A stretch of DNA of 51,124 bases from Phenylobacterium sp. Root700 (GCF_001429025.1 NZ_LMHT01000032.1:71862-122985), one strand, 5' to 3'. Shown: positions 35,732 through 44,990, counted from the stretch's first letter. Numbers and translations: made by a program. Notes: generated from the letters alone by a model not told the origin.

Positions 35732-36202
35732 ATGAAGAAGTTTGGACTGATCGCGGCCCTGGCCGTCACCCTGGTTTCGTCGCCGGCCTGGGCCGCGAGC
35801 CCGCACGACGGTTCCTGGGAATCGGTCGAGGCGAAGTCGAGCTGGAGCGACGGGAACTTCCCGAAGGGTTTCAAGCTGACCATCAACGTCAAGTTCACCG
35901 CCGACCAACTCGAGTACCACTCGGTCAACACCACGCGCGCCGACAAGCCGTTCAAGACCGACTACGTCACCTCGCTGGACGGCAAGCCGCATGAGTTCCA
36001 CGAACAGGCGCGCTTCAACCAGATCGCCGTGCGCAAGCTGAACGCCAACGAGTACGAGATCCTGAAGATGAAGGACGGCGACGTCATCGTCGGGGAGTTC
36101 TGGACCTTCTCGCCGGACGGCAAGACCCTGGTGCGTCGCGGGGTCGGCAAGTCGCCGGAAGGCCGCTCGAAGGCCTATGAAGAGTTCTTCGTTCGGAAGT
36201 AG
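35732..36202 (+). CDS. Small exported protein of unknown function
   Basis: A 156-residue protein with a clear signal peptide (MKKFGLIAALAVTLVSSPAWA, cleaved near residue 22, here one residue over a 20-residue span in description only). The mature part is beta-rich, with alternating SWESVEAKSSW, FKLTINVKFTADQLEYHSV and EFWTFSPDGKTLVRRG, which resembles small lipocalin-like barrels. I do not recognise a named family. It follows the acylase by 32 bases with AGGAG before ATG, and is closed by a strong terminator, so it is probably the third gene of the receptor-acylase unit. A periplasmic carrier for the acyl product is one possibility. Confidence 0.7.
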   Translation: MKKFGLIAALAVTLVSSPAWAASPHDGSWESVEAKSSWSDGNFPKGFKLTINVKFTADQLEYHSVNTTRADKPFKTDYVTSLDGKPHEFHEQARFNQIAVRKLNANEYEILKMKDGDVIVGEFWTFSPDGKTLVRRGVGKSPEGRSKAYEEFFVRK

Positions 36203-36216
36203 GTTTCGGGCGATGC

Positions 36217-36249
36217 GGTCGGCGCCCAAGGGCGTCGGCCGGCGTTTTT
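36217..36249 (+). terminator. Rho-independent terminator ending receptor-acylase unit
   Basis: GGTCGGCGCCC pairs with GGGCGTCGGCC (11 bp with two wobble pairs) around a 2-base loop, then GGCGTTTTT. It lies 15 bases after the small exported protein, separating it from the MHS transporter. Confidence 0.85.
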
Positions 36250-36322
36250 GATTTGGCCCCCTGGCGGGCCACGACCGGCCGGCGCGCACTCGGCGACGAC
36301 GGGCGAACAGGGGGGAACCACC

Positions 36323-37612
36323 ATGGCCGACATCGCAGCCGACCGGCGCCATCGCCTTCGCTCCATCATCGGGGGCTCCACCGGCAATCTGGTCGAGTGG
36401 TACGACTGGTACGTCTATTCGGCCTTCACCCTCTATTTCGCGCCGGTCTTCTTCCCGGAGGGCGAGCGCACCGCTCAGCTGATGAACGCCGCGGCGGTGT
36501 TCGCCGTAGGCTTCCTGATGCGGCCGATCGGCGCCTGGGTGATGGGCGTCTATGCCGACCGCAAGGGGCGCAAGGCCGGGTTGACCCTGTCGGTGGCCCT
36601 GATGTGCGCCGGGTCGCTGCTGATCGCAGTGACGCCGGGCTACGCGACCATCGGCTGGTTCGCGCCGGCCCTGCTGGTGCTGGCGCGGTTGATGCAGGGC
36701 CTTAGCGTCGGCGGCGAGTACGGCGCCAGCGCCACCTATCTCAGCGAGATGGCCGGCAAGCAGCGCCGCGGCTTCTTCTCCAGCTTCCAGTACGTGACCC
36801 TGATCTGTGGCCAACTTCTGGCTCTGACCGTGCTGCTGATCCTGCAGTCGATCCTGCCCGAGCCGGACCTGGAAGCCTGGGGCTGGCGCATCCCGTTCCT
36901 GATCGGCGGGGCCCTGGCGGTCGTGGTCTTCTATCTGCGGCGCGGCCTGGCCGAGACCGAGTCCTACAAGAACGTCCAGACGACCAAGGCCCCGAAGTCG
37001 AGCGGCCTGGAGCTGTTCCGCAACCACCCGCGCGAGGCCCTGGTGGTCATCGCCCTGACCGCCGGCGGCACGCTCGCCTTCTACGCCTACTCGACCTACA
37101 TGCAGAAATTCCTGGTCAACACCTCGGGCTTCAGCCGCGAGACGGCGACCTGGATCACGGCCGCGGCGCTGTTCGTCTACATGCTGATCCAGCCGCTGGC
37201 CGGGGCGCTGTCGGACAAGATCGGCCGCAAGCCGCTGATGATCGGGTTCGGCGTGCTGGGCGTGGCCTTCACCTATCTGATCTTCACGACCCTCTCGACG
37301 ACCAACAATCCCTACGCCGCCTTCGCCATCGTGCTGGGCGCGCTGATCATCGTCACCGGCTACACCTCGATCAACGCGGTGGTGAAGGCCGAGCTGTTCC
37401 CCGCCCACATCCGGGCGCTGGGCGTGGCGCTGCCCTATGCGCTGGCCAACACCATCTTCGGAGGCACCGCCGAGTACGTGGCCCTGTGGTTCAAGAAGCA
37501 GGGGATGGAGAGCGGCTTCTATTGGTACGTCACCGCCATGATCGGCGTCTCGCTGATCACCTATCTGCGGATGCGCGACACCCGGACCCACAGCAAGATC
37601 ATCGAGGACTAG
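36323..37612 (+). CDS. MHS-family MFS symporter (organic acid/osmolyte type)
   Basis: A 429-residue 12-helix proton symporter of the metabolite:H+ symporter branch (KgtP/ProP-like). It has STGNLVEWYDWYVYSAF at the first helix, GVYADRKGRKAGLT in the loop between helices 2 and 3, and RLMQGLSVGGEYGASATYLSEMA for helices 4-5. The mirrored motif SDKIGRKPLM is in the second half. ATG 36323 has GGGGGGAA upstream. Substrates of the family include alpha-ketoglutarate, dicarboxylates, betaine and proline. A terminator separates it from the acylase unit, so co-regulation by the riboswitch is uncertain; it could still import a product of the acylase reaction. Confidence 0.87.
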   Translation: MADIAADRRHRLRSIIGGSTGNLVEWYDWYVYSAFTLYFAPVFFPEGERTAQLMNAAAVFAVGFLMRPIGAWVMGVYADRKGRKAGLTLSVALMCAGSLLIAVTPGYATIGWFAPALLVLARLMQGLSVGGEYGASATYLSEMAGKQRRGFFSSFQYVTLICGQLLALTVLLILQSILPEPDLEAWGWRIPFLIGGALAVVVFYLRRGLAETESYKNVQTTKAPKSSGLELFRNHPREALVVIALTAGGTLAFYAYSTYMQKFLVNTSGFSRETATWITAAALFVYMLIQPLAGALSDKIGRKPLMIGFGVLGVAFTYLIFTTLSTTNNPYAAFAIVLGALIIVTGYTSINAVVKAELFPAHIRALGVALPYALANTIFGGTAEYVALWFKKQGMESGFYWYVTAMIGVSLITYLRMRDTRTHSKIIED

Positions 37613-37651
37613 GCCCATCGCCGCCGGCCTCGCAGCCGGCGGCGTCCAGGC

Positions 37652-38257
37652 TCAAGCGATCGCCATGCGGCGCCGGGCCGAACGGACCATGGTCCCGGCG
37701 GCGCCGAAGCCGATGATCATCATGGCCCAGGCGGCGGGCTCGGGCACCGCGCTGGAGATGCCGGTGGTGTAGGTGAAATCGTCCATCACCCAATTGCCGT
37801 GGGAGCCGAACAACCGCACCTCGTCGACTAGCCCGCCATAGCCTGACGCCAGGAAGGTGGCGGTGGGGCTGCTTGTCGCCTCCATCGAAGATCCGACCTT
37901 GCGGCCATCGAGGTAGAGGTCGAATCTCAGGGGCGAGGCGGATCCGGAGAAGGAGGCACCGTTGAATTGAACATCGCCCCCAAGGAAGTTCATGATCATG
38001 AATCCGGTCCCGGGCGGTCGATGCTTGGCGTAGTTCGCGTAGACCTTTCCGAGGCCCGAAGCCGCTGGAAAGCCTGGGTAGGGGACTGAGTCATAGGTGA
38101 AGTCGCTGTTCCAATTGACGCCGCCATAGCCATCGGCGAGCACCCCGGCGCCAGGTAGATCGTCGAAATTTACAACGTGGGTCACGGCTGCGGCCGCCGG
38201 GCTGGCGAAGGCGGCGGCGGCGATCACTGTGAATGCCAGCCTGCGAAGCGTTCTCAT
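37652..38257 (-). CDS. Exported protein with PEPxxWA-CTERM sorting signal
   Basis: A 201-residue protein. The signal peptide ends near SPAAAA (about residue 24). The middle is a beta-sandwich-like domain with VVNFDDLPGAGVLADGYGGVNW, where the NFDDL start is typical of exported PEP-CTERM proteins. The C-terminus is SAVPEPAAWAMMIIGFGAAG followed by RSARRR, an exosortase signal. ATG 38257 is chosen because it opens the signal peptide and has AGGA upstream. The function is unknown; probably surface or matrix-associated. It is convergent with the MHS transporter. Confidence 0.82.
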   Translation of the reverse strand: MRTLRRLAFTVIAAAAFASPAAAAVTHVVNFDDLPGAGVLADGYGGVNWNSDFTYDSVPYPGFPAASGLGKVYANYAKHRPPGTGFMIMNFLGGDVQFNGASFSGSASPLRFDLYLDGRKVGSSMEATSSPTATFLASGYGGLVDEVRLFGSHGNWVMDDFTYTTGISSAVPEPAAWAMMIIGFGAAGTMVRSARRRMAIA

Positions 38258-38474
38258 TGTTCGATCCTGTTTTCTCTCGCCATCGTGTGGCGCAGTCGGG
38301 GCCGTCCTAGCTGCGTGGTTTCCGCAACGCCGGGCTTCTGAGACGAAGGGGCCGGCTTTCTGCGACGAGGGCGCGCTTCGCGGCGGTTGATTTAACGGCC
38401 CCGGCCACAACCAAATCGGTTGGCTCCTTGGCGTGCGCGTGATCCGTTGGCGGGAACGACAGGAGGGACGCGCC

Positions 38475-39887
38475 ATGGACTTCGAGGATTATCGCAAACA
38501 CGATGCGGTCGGGCTGGCAGGCTTGGTTTCGAAGGGCGAGGTCAGCCCCCCGGAACTGCTGGAAACCGCCGTGGCGCGGATGGCGCAGGTCGATCCGAAG
38601 ATCAACGCCGTCACCCTGGACCTCACCGAATGGGGCCGGCAGGACGTCAAGCGTCACATCTGGGGCGGTCCGCTGGCCGGCGTGCCGTTCCTGCTGAAGG
38701 ACCTGGGCGCGCAGTTGGCCGGTGCGCCGACCTCGTCCGGTTCGGCGGTGTTCCGTGACCAGCTTGCCCCCGCCGACAGCGCCATCACCAAGGCCTACAA
38801 GGAAGCCGGGCTGGTGATCTTCGGCAAGACCAACACGCCGGAGTTCGGGCTGATGCCGGTCACGGAGTCGACCCTGCTCGGTCCATGCCGCAATCCCTGG
38901 GACGTCACGCGCACGCCCGGCGGCTCGTCAGGCGGCGCGGCGGCGGCGGTGGCGGCGGGCATCGTGCCGGCGGCGCACGCCAGCGACGGCGGCGGCTCGA
39001 TCCGCACGCCGGCCTCGGCCTGCGGCCTGTTCGGCATGAAACCGTCGCGCGGCCGGGTGTCGTTCTCGCCAACCGGCGAGGGGTGGGGCGGGGCCTCAAT
39101 CCAGCACGCCGTGACCCGCTCGGTCCGCGACAGCGCGGTGCTGCTGGACATCGTCTGCGAGCCGCAGCCCGGCGATCCCTATTTCATCGCCAAGCCGGAA
39201 CGGAGCTTCGCCAGCGAGGTGGAGCGCGATCCGGGCAAGCTGGCCATCGGTTTCACCACCGCCGCCCTGGCATCGGACGGCCTGGACCCGGAGTGCGCCG
39301 CGGCGGTGCTGGACGCGGCCAGGCTGTGCGAAAGCCTTGGCCATATCGTCGAGGAGGTCACGGTGCCCGGCGACCTTGCCGCCATGCAGCGGGGCGCGGG
39401 CGACGTCATCGGCGCCAGCATCGCCGCGACCCTGGAGGCGGAGGGCGAGCGTCGGGGCCGCCCGGTGTCGGAGAGTGACGTCGAGTTCCTGACCTGGGCC
39501 ACGTACCAGCGGGGCAAGCAGGTTTCGGGCGCGAACTATGTGCGCGGCCTGGCGGCGATCCACGCCTATGGCCGGGCCGTGGCGGGCCTGTTCGAACGCT
39601 ACGACGTGGTGCTGATGTCGACCCTGGGCAGCCCGGCGATTCCGGTCGGCCACCTGACCGAGGACGTGCGCCAGTACACCCAGCGGCTGTTCGCCTTCAT
39701 GCCCAACACCCAGGCCTTCAACAACACCGGCCAACCGGCCATGAGCGTGCCGCTGGCCTGGAGCAAGGGCGGCCTGCCAATCGGCCTCCAGTTCGTCGGG
39801 CGGATGGGCGAGGAGGCGGGGCTGTTCCGTCTCGCCGGGCAGCTGGAGAAGGCCCGGCCCTGGTTCGACCGCGTCGCGCCGCTGTAG
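38475..39887 (+). CDS. Amidase signature family hydrolase
   Basis: A 470-residue amidase. The Ser-cisSer-Lys catalytic triad is visible as Lys in PFLLKDLG, the cis-Ser in DGGGSIRTPAS and the nucleophilic Ser in TPGGSSGGAAAAVAAG. ATG 38475 has a perfect AGGAGG eight bases upstream. The length is usual. Family substrates range from aliphatic amides and 6-aminohexanoate dimers to aryl-acyl amides; none can be assigned. GatA identity is unlikely because gatB/gatC are absent nearby. Confidence 0.88.
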   Translation: MDFEDYRKHDAVGLAGLVSKGEVSPPELLETAVARMAQVDPKINAVTLDLTEWGRQDVKRHIWGGPLAGVPFLLKDLGAQLAGAPTSSGSAVFRDQLAPADSAITKAYKEAGLVIFGKTNTPEFGLMPVTESTLLGPCRNPWDVTRTPGGSSGGAAAAVAAGIVPAAHASDGGGSIRTPASACGLFGMKPSRGRVSFSPTGEGWGGASIQHAVTRSVRDSAVLLDIVCEPQPGDPYFIAKPERSFASEVERDPGKLAIGFTTAALASDGLDPECAAAVLDAARLCESLGHIVEEVTVPGDLAAMQRGAGDVIGASIAATLEAEGERRGRPVSESDVEFLTWATYQRGKQVSGANYVRGLAAIHAYGRAVAGLFERYDVVLMSTLGSPAIPVGHLTEDVRQYTQRLFAFMPNTQAFNNTGQPAMSVPLAWSKGGLPIGLQFVGRMGEEAGLFRLAGQLEKARPWFDRVAPL

Positions 39888-39896
39888 GACTAACCA

Positions 39897-40009
39897 TCGT
39901 CATCCTCCGGTCAGCCGTAGGCTGATCCGGGGGACCCAAGCGGCCTCGCAAGTCCTGCCGCTCAGCTTGGGTCCCCCGGATCGTCTTGCAGACGACCGGA
40001 GGATGACGA
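39897..40009. repeat. 113-bp cruciform-like intergenic inverted repeat
   Basis: Outer arms of 16 bp (39897-39912 and 39994-40009) and inner arms of 18 bp (39924-39941 and 39965-39982) are perfect inverted repeats. Each junction between them holds an 11-base mini-hairpin: AGCC-GTA-GGCT on the left and GTCT-TGC-AGAC on the right. The whole can fold as a four-way junction. It lies between the convergent amidase and polyamine-permease genes. The left arm TCATCCTCCGGTCAGCCG recurs at 46813. It resembles the interspersed intergenic repeats known from Caulobacter genomes. Confidence 0.85.
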
Positions 40010-40017
40010 GCGGTGCG

Positions 40018-40806
40018 TTAAGCCTCGCTCCGCCTGCGCATCTGCAGCAGGTAGGCGGCGATCACCCCGGTGGCGACCAGGCCGATCAGCAGGGTCGAGA
40101 CGGCGTTGATCTCAGGGCTGACGCCCAGCCGCACCTGGCTGTAGATCCGCATCGGCAGGGTGGTCGCCCCAGGCCCTGACGTGAAGCTGGCGATCACCAG
40201 GTCGTCCAGCGACAGGGTGAAGGCCAGCATCCAGGCCGCCGCCACGGCCGGTGCGATATTGGGCAGGGTGACGGCGAAGAACGCCTTGATCGGCGGGCAG
40301 CCCAGGTCCTGGGCGGCTTCCTCCAACTGGCGGTCGAAGGCGGCGAGCCGCGCCTGGATGACCACGGCGGCGTAGCACATGGTGACGGTTGCGTGGCTGA
40401 CGGTCACCGTCCAAAAGCCGCGCGGCATCCCCAGCGACACGAACAGCAGCAGCAGCGACAGGCCCAGGATCACCTCGGGCATCACCAGCGGTGCGAAGAT
40501 CATGCCGGAGAAGAGGGTTCTGCCCTTGAAGCGCCCGGCCCGCACCAGGGCGACGGCGGCGAAGGTCCCGAGCACGGTGGCGATGGTCGCCGAGATCAGC
40601 CCCACCCGGAACGTGACCCAGATGGCGTCCAGCAGTTGCTCGTTGCGCAGCAGCGAGGCGTACCATTTCGTGGAGAACCCGCCCCACACCGTGACCAGTC
40701 GGCTGGCGTTGAACGAGTAGATCACCAGCAGGATGATCGGCAGGTAGAGGAACCCGAAGCCGATCACGAGGCTGACGATGTTGAAGGTGGTGAGACCGCG
40801 CCTCAT
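40018..40806 (-). CDS. Polyamine-type ABC transporter permease (PotC/PotI-like)
   Basis: A 262-residue inner-membrane permease with six helices. The EAA-like coupling motif lies in EEAAQDLGCPPIKAFFAVTLPNI, near residue 170. Start ATG 40806 overlaps the stop of the neighbouring permease (ATGA). It is the last gene of a four-gene importer whose order (binding protein, ATPase, permease, permease) matches putrescine/spermidine systems. Confidence 0.85.
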   Translation of the reverse strand: MRRGLTTFNIVSLVIGFGFLYLPIILLVIYSFNASRLVTVWGGFSTKWYASLLRNEQLLDAIWVTFRVGLISATIATVLGTFAAVALVRAGRFKGRTLFSGMIFAPLVMPEVILGLSLLLLFVSLGMPRGFWTVTVSHATVTMCYAAVVIQARLAAFDRQLEEAAQDLGCPPIKAFFAVTLPNIAPAVAAAWMLAFTLSLDDLVIASFTSGPGATTLPMRIYSQVRLGVSPEINAVSTLLIGLVATGVIAAYLLQMRRRSEA

Positions 40807-41702
40807 CGGCCGGCCTCCATCAGTTTGGCCTGCTGGCGCTGATAGAGGACGATCGGCACGACCAGGGTGAAGAGCAGGGCGATGGCCACGGCCGAGGCGG
40901 CGGGCCAGTCGCGGTTGGCGAAGAACTCGGTCCAGATGGTCTTGCCCAGCATCAGGGTCGAGGAGCCGCCCAACAGGTCGGGGATCACGAACTCGCCGAC
41001 CATGGGGATGAAGCAGAGCAGGGCCCCGGCCGCGACGCCGGGCAGCGACAGCGGGAAGGTCACCCGCCAGAAGGCGTTGAGCGGCGTGCAGCCTAGGTCG
41101 GCGGCGGCTTCCAGCAGGTCGTGCTGCTGGCGTTCCAGCACGGCGTAGAGCGGCAGCACCATGAACGGCAGGTAGGCGTAGACCAGCCCGACATAGATCG
41201 CGCTCTCGGTGTTGAGGATGTTGACCGGGCCGAGCCCCACCATGCGCAGGGCGGTGTTGAGCAGGCCCTCGGGCTTCAGGATGCCGATCAGGGCGTAGAC
41301 CCGGATCAGGAAGCTGGTCCAGAACGGCAAGATCACCGCCATCAGCAAAGCCTGGCGCACCGAGGGCGTGCAGCGCGCCATGGCGTAGGCGAGGGGATAG
41401 CCCAGCAGCAGCAGGATCACGGTCGAGATCGCGGCGAACTTCAGGCTGGAGAGATAGGCGACCACATAGAGCCGGTCGGCGGGCAGCCGGGCATAGGCCT
41501 CGAAATCCAGGGCCGCGAAGAAGGTCCGCAGGCCCGCCAGCCCCGCCGCCCAGTCGATGCGCGGGGTGTAGGGCGGGATGGCCAGCGCCGTATCCGACAG
41601 CGACAGCTTGGCCACCAGCAGGAACGGGAACAGGAAGAACAGCCCGAGCCAGAGGAACGGGGCGAGCGCCGCCAGGCCCGTGCGGTCGCGGCGCGGCTTC
41701 AT
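40803..41702 (-). CDS. Polyamine-type ABC transporter permease (PotB/PotH-like)
   Basis: A 299-residue inner-membrane permease with six helices. The first is LGLFFLFPFLLVAKLSLSD. The EAA-type motif is in LEAAADLGCTPLNAFWRVTFPLSL. The frame continues upstream to 41744, but ATG 41702 overlaps the ATPase stop (ATGA), which decides the start. Its pairing with the next permease gives a heterodimeric channel. Confidence 0.87.
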   Translation of the reverse strand: MKPRRDRTGLAALAPFLWLGLFFLFPFLLVAKLSLSDTALAIPPYTPRIDWAAGLAGLRTFFAALDFEAYARLPADRLYVVAYLSSLKFAAISTVILLLLGYPLAYAMARCTPSVRQALLMAVILPFWTSFLIRVYALIGILKPEGLLNTALRMVGLGPVNILNTESAIYVGLVYAYLPFMVLPLYAVLERQQHDLLEAAADLGCTPLNAFWRVTFPLSLPGVAAGALLCFIPMVGEFVIPDLLGGSSTLMLGKTIWTEFFANRDWPAASAVAIALLFTLVVPIVLYQRQQAKLMEAGR

Positions 41703-42862
41703 TGGGTCAGGACCACGCCGGCGTCGCGGGCGAAGGTCAGCCACACCTGATCGTCCCAGTCGACGGGGCGGTCGACGAAGCGCGTGGCGTTGGCCCGCGC
41801 CGCGCGGATCGTCCGGCCGCTGTCCAGTTCCACCAGATAGGTCGTCCAGTCGCCCAGATAGCCGATGTCGGCGATCTTGCCGGCCATACGATTGGGGCCG
41901 GCGGGCGGCTCGTCCAGATGCACCTCGATCTTCTCGGGACGCACCGCCAGCCAGGCGGTGGAGCCCACCTCAAGCAGGTCGTCCTCAATGATGTCGAAGC
42001 CGCCGGGCGCCTCGCCGCTGGCCATCCGCACGGTGGTCCCGTCGGCGAACTCGGTCTTGCCCTCGAAGATGTTCACGTCGCCGATGAAGTCGGCCACGTA
42101 GCGCGAGTTTGGGGCTTCGTAGACGTCGGCCGGGCGGCCGATCTGCACGATCTTTCCCGAGCGCATCACCGCGATGCGGTCGGCGGTGACCATCGCCTCT
42201 TCCTGGTCGTGGGTGACGATCAGGAAGGTCATGCCCAGTTGCTGTTGCAGGGCCATCAGCTCGAACTGAGTTTCCTCGCGCAGCTTCTTGTCGAGGGCTG
42301 CGAGCGGCTCGTCCAGCAACAGCATCATTGGGCGCGGGGCGATGGCGCGGGCCAGGGCGACGCGCTGACGCTGACCGCCCGAAAGCTGGTGCGGCTTGCG
42401 CCGGGCTAGGCCTTCGAGCCGCACGAGGGCCAGCATCTCGGTCACCCGATCAGCGATCTGGTCCTTGGGCATGCCCTGCTGTTTCAGACCGAAGGCGATG
42501 TTTCGCTCGACGCTGAGGTGCGGGAACAGGGCGTAGGACTGGAACATCATATTGACCGGCCGCTCATGCGGCCGCTTGCCCGCGAGGTCTTCGCCGGCCA
42601 GCGTCACCCGCCCGGAGTCCGGGGTCTCGAAACCGGCCAGCAGCCGCATAAGCGTGGTCTTGCCGCAACCTGACGGGCCGAGCAGGGCGAAGAACTCGCC
42701 CGGATAGATGTCCAGCGAGACGCCGCCCACGGCGGTGTCGCCGTCGAACCGTTTCACGACGTTTTCGAACCGTACGAGCGGCTTGGCGGCGGGGTCGGCC
42801 CATGGCGCGAAGGTCGAACGAACCGCGCCGATGTTCAGGCGCGGGCGGGAACGCTCTGTCAT
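41699..42862 (-). CDS. Polyamine-type ABC transporter ATPase (PotA/PotG-like)
   Basis: A 387-residue ATPase. Walker A is GPSGCGKTT, the signature LSGGQRQRVALARAI, Walker B MLLLDEPLAALD, and H-loop IVTHDQEEA. A C-terminal TOBE-type regulatory region of about 130 residues has VRPEKIEVHL and similar. The N-terminus starts at ATG 42862, overlapping the stop of the binding-protein gene by 4 bases. The polyamine/putrescine class is inferred from the whole operon. Confidence 0.9.
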   Translation of the reverse strand: MTERSRPRLNIGAVRSTFAPWADPAAKPLVRFENVVKRFDGDTAVGGVSLDIYPGEFFALLGPSGCGKTTLMRLLAGFETPDSGRVTLAGEDLAGKRPHERPVNMMFQSYALFPHLSVERNIAFGLKQQGMPKDQIADRVTEMLALVRLEGLARRKPHQLSGGQRQRVALARAIAPRPMMLLLDEPLAALDKKLREETQFELMALQQQLGMTFLIVTHDQEEAMVTADRIAVMRSGKIVQIGRPADVYEAPNSRYVADFIGDVNIFEGKTEFADGTTVRMASGEAPGGFDIIEDDLLEVGSTAWLAVRPEKIEVHLDEPPAGPNRMAGKIADIGYLGDWTTYLVELDSGRTIRAARANATRFVDRPVDWDDQVWLTFARDAGVVLTQ

Positions 42863-43971
42863 TGACCCGTCTGCACCTTGGTCCACATGCGCGTCACCTC
42901 GCGCAGCAGGTCCTGATCCTTGGCCTTGGTGACGAACAGGCGCTTGGACAGTTCCGGCGTCGGATAGACGTTCGGGTTATCGCGCAATGCGGCGTCGACC
43001 AGCGGCGTCGCCGGCAGGTTGGCGTTGGCGTACTGCGTGTAGTTGGAGGCCTTGGCGATCACTTCGGGCCGCAGCATGTAGTTCAGGAATTTGTAGGCGG
43101 CGGCCTTGTTCGGCGCGTCGGCCGGGATCGCGAAGACGTCGAACCAGACCTGGGTGCCTTCCTTCGGGATCACGTAGTCGATCTCCACGCCGTTCTTGGC
43201 TTCCTCGGCGCGGTTCCTGGCCTGGATCACGTCGCCCGAATAGCCGATCGCCATGCAGATATCGCCGTTGGCCAGGCCCTCGATATATTCAGAAGAGTGG
43301 AACTTGCGGACGAAGGGGCGGGCCTTGACCATCATGTCGGTGGCGGCCTGGTAGTCGGCCAGGGTCGTGGAGTTCGGATCCTTGCCCAGATAGTTCAGCG
43401 CGACCGCGTACATGTCCTCCGACGCGTCCAGGTAGAAGACGCCGCAGTCCTTGAGTTTGGCGAGGTTGGCCGGCTCGAACACCACCGACCAGCTGTCGAT
43501 CTTTACGCCGGGCAGCCGCTTGGCCACTTCCTTGGCGTTGAAGCCGATGCCGATGGTCCCCCACATGTAGGGGACCGTGTATTTGGAGCCTGGATCGAAG
43601 GGCTCCATGTGAGCCATGACCTGCGGCCAGAGGTTCTTTTCGTTCGGAAGCTGGGTCTTATCCAGCGCTGTCAGGGCGCCGGCGATCACATAGCGCGGGA
43701 TGTTGTGGTTGGAGGGGGCGACGATGTCGTAACCGGTGTCGCCCTGCAGCACCTTGGTTTCAAGAATCTCATTGGAATCAAAGGTGTCGTACTGAACCTT
43801 GATCCCGGTCTCCTTGGTGAAGTCGGCCAGGATCGCCGGGTCGATATAGTCCGACCAGTTGTAGATCTTCAGGGTCTGGGCCTTGCCCTCGCCGTTCTGG
43901 CCGCAGGCGGCGAGCGTCATGCTCAAGGTCGCGGCTGTCGCCACCCCCAGCACCTTCGTCCAACCTGTCAT
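42859..43971 (-). CDS. Polyamine-type ABC transporter substrate-binding lipoprotein (PotD/PotF-like)
   Basis: A 370-residue periplasmic binding protein. The signal peptide ends with the lipobox LAAC (about residue 25), so it is probably membrane-tethered rather than freely soluble. The mature protein starts LKIYNWSDYIDPAILADFT, the classic putrescine/spermidine-binding motif, with VPYMWGTIGIGFN and YSGDVIQARNRA further on. ATG 43971 has GGGAGAG eight bases upstream and is preferred to TTG 43992. It is the first gene of the operon. Putrescine is the likeliest ligand, not proven. Confidence 0.88.
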   Translation of the reverse strand: MTGWTKVLGVATAATLSMTLAACGQNGEGKAQTLKIYNWSDYIDPAILADFTKETGIKVQYDTFDSNEILETKVLQGDTGYDIVAPSNHNIPRYVIAGALTALDKTQLPNEKNLWPQVMAHMEPFDPGSKYTVPYMWGTIGIGFNAKEVAKRLPGVKIDSWSVVFEPANLAKLKDCGVFYLDASEDMYAVALNYLGKDPNSTTLADYQAATDMMVKARPFVRKFHSSEYIEGLANGDICMAIGYSGDVIQARNRAEEAKNGVEIDYVIPKEGTQVWFDVFAIPADAPNKAAAYKFLNYMLRPEVIAKASNYTQYANANLPATPLVDAALRDNPNVYPTPELSKRLFVTKAKDQDLLREVTRMWTKVQTGQ

Positions 43972-44054
43972 CGCCCGCTCTCCCAGCCGCAAGATCAGCA
44001 GGTTATAGGGGCAGGGTCGTAGATTTTAAGCGCAAATGCGCGGAGCCCCGTCCG

Positions 44055-44411
44055 ATGCCTCTCAACATGGCGACGATCGCGCCGATCTTCCTGCTCGTGG
44101 CGTCCAACATCTTCATGACCTTCGCCTGGTACGGGCACTTGAAGGTGGAGCATCGGCCGTTGTGGCTGCTGGTCCTGGTGAGTTGGGGGATCGCGTTCTT
44201 CGAATACTGCCTGGCGGTGCCCGCCAACCGCATCGGCCGGGCGGTCTATTCCCCGGCCGAACTGAAAACCATGCAGGAGGTGATCACCCTGATCGTCTTC
44301 GCGGTGTTCTCAGTCACGTTCCTGGGCGAGCGCTTCACCCTCAATCACACGGTCGGATTCGCCCTGATCGCGGCCGGCGCGCTGTTCATCTTCAAGGGGC
44401 CGTTGTCTTAG
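44055..44411 (+). CDS. DUF486 (DMT superfamily) small membrane protein
   Basis: A 118-residue membrane protein with four helices. It has the DUF486 motifs SNIFMTFAWYGHLK and AFFEYCLAVPANRIG, then EVITLIVFAVFSVTFLGERF. The family belongs to the drug/metabolite transporter superfamily, function unknown. It is divergent from the binding-protein gene and overlaps the convergent DUF1761 gene by 20 bases at their 3' ends. Confidence 0.85.
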   Translation: MPLNMATIAPIFLLVASNIFMTFAWYGHLKVEHRPLWLLVLVSWGIAFFEYCLAVPANRIGRAVYSPAELKTMQEVITLIVFAVFSVTFLGERFTLNHTVGFALIAAGALFIFKGPLS

Positions 44412-44805
44412 GCCTGATGAGGCCGAGCACCGCCCCGGCGATCAGGTAGGACACCAGCTGGTAGCCCATGTTGATGGCCACGAAGACCACGGTCTGGCCC
44501 ATGAACAGATAGTCCAGCGCCATCGTGGTGAAGTTGAAGAACACCCAGGCCGCGAAGGCCGCCGACAGCCCGGCCTGTAGTGAGGTCGCGCCGAGCCGAC
44601 GCAGCAGCCAGGCCAGGCCGAGCACGGTGAGGATGGTGACGAGGGCGCCGACGCCCAAGGCGAACTGCTCGCTCTTTGGATCGGGCGGCGTGCCCTGTTC
44701 GGCCATCCATCGCGCGCCGAACAGCGGCCCGTACCAGAGGAAGCCCAGGATCTCGAGCAGCACAAAGGCCACGACGACTGCGATCCAGTTGATGCGTCTC
44801 AACAT
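44392..44805 (-). CDS. DUF1761 family membrane protein
   Basis: A 137-residue protein with about four helices. The family pattern is visible as [21 protein letters not shown] near the N-terminus and [18 protein letters not shown] at the C-terminus (both landmarks). ATG 44805 has GGGAGAG upstream; the frame beyond it lies in the metG leader. The function of the family is unknown. Confidence 0.82.
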   Translation of the reverse strand: MLRRINWIAVVVAFVLLEILGFLWYGPLFGARWMAEQGTPPDPKSEQFALGVGALVTILTVLGLAWLLRRLGATSLQAGLSAAFAAWVFFNFTTMALDYLFMGQTVVFVAINMGYQLVSYLIAGAVLGLIRPKTTAP

Positions 44806-44990
44806 GCGTCTCTCCCTTTTCTGGAGGCAGCCTGTTGTTTTCGTTGGCGAAGGGCCGCCTTCCGTGGCGGAACTGTGGAGCTCAACCCCCAAAAAGGCGA
44901 GGGCTTTCGGAGCCCTCTTGGCGTCGGCGCTTTGGCGAACCCCATGCGGCGCCCTATAAGCCGCCGCTCCTCCTCATTTCGAGAGTCCTC

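Noticed and set aside
33570..37618. 682- and 640-codon open frames on the minus strand
   Set aside because: Shadows of the acylase and MHS transporter genes, which have clear signal peptides, catalytic motifs and membrane helices on the plus strand.
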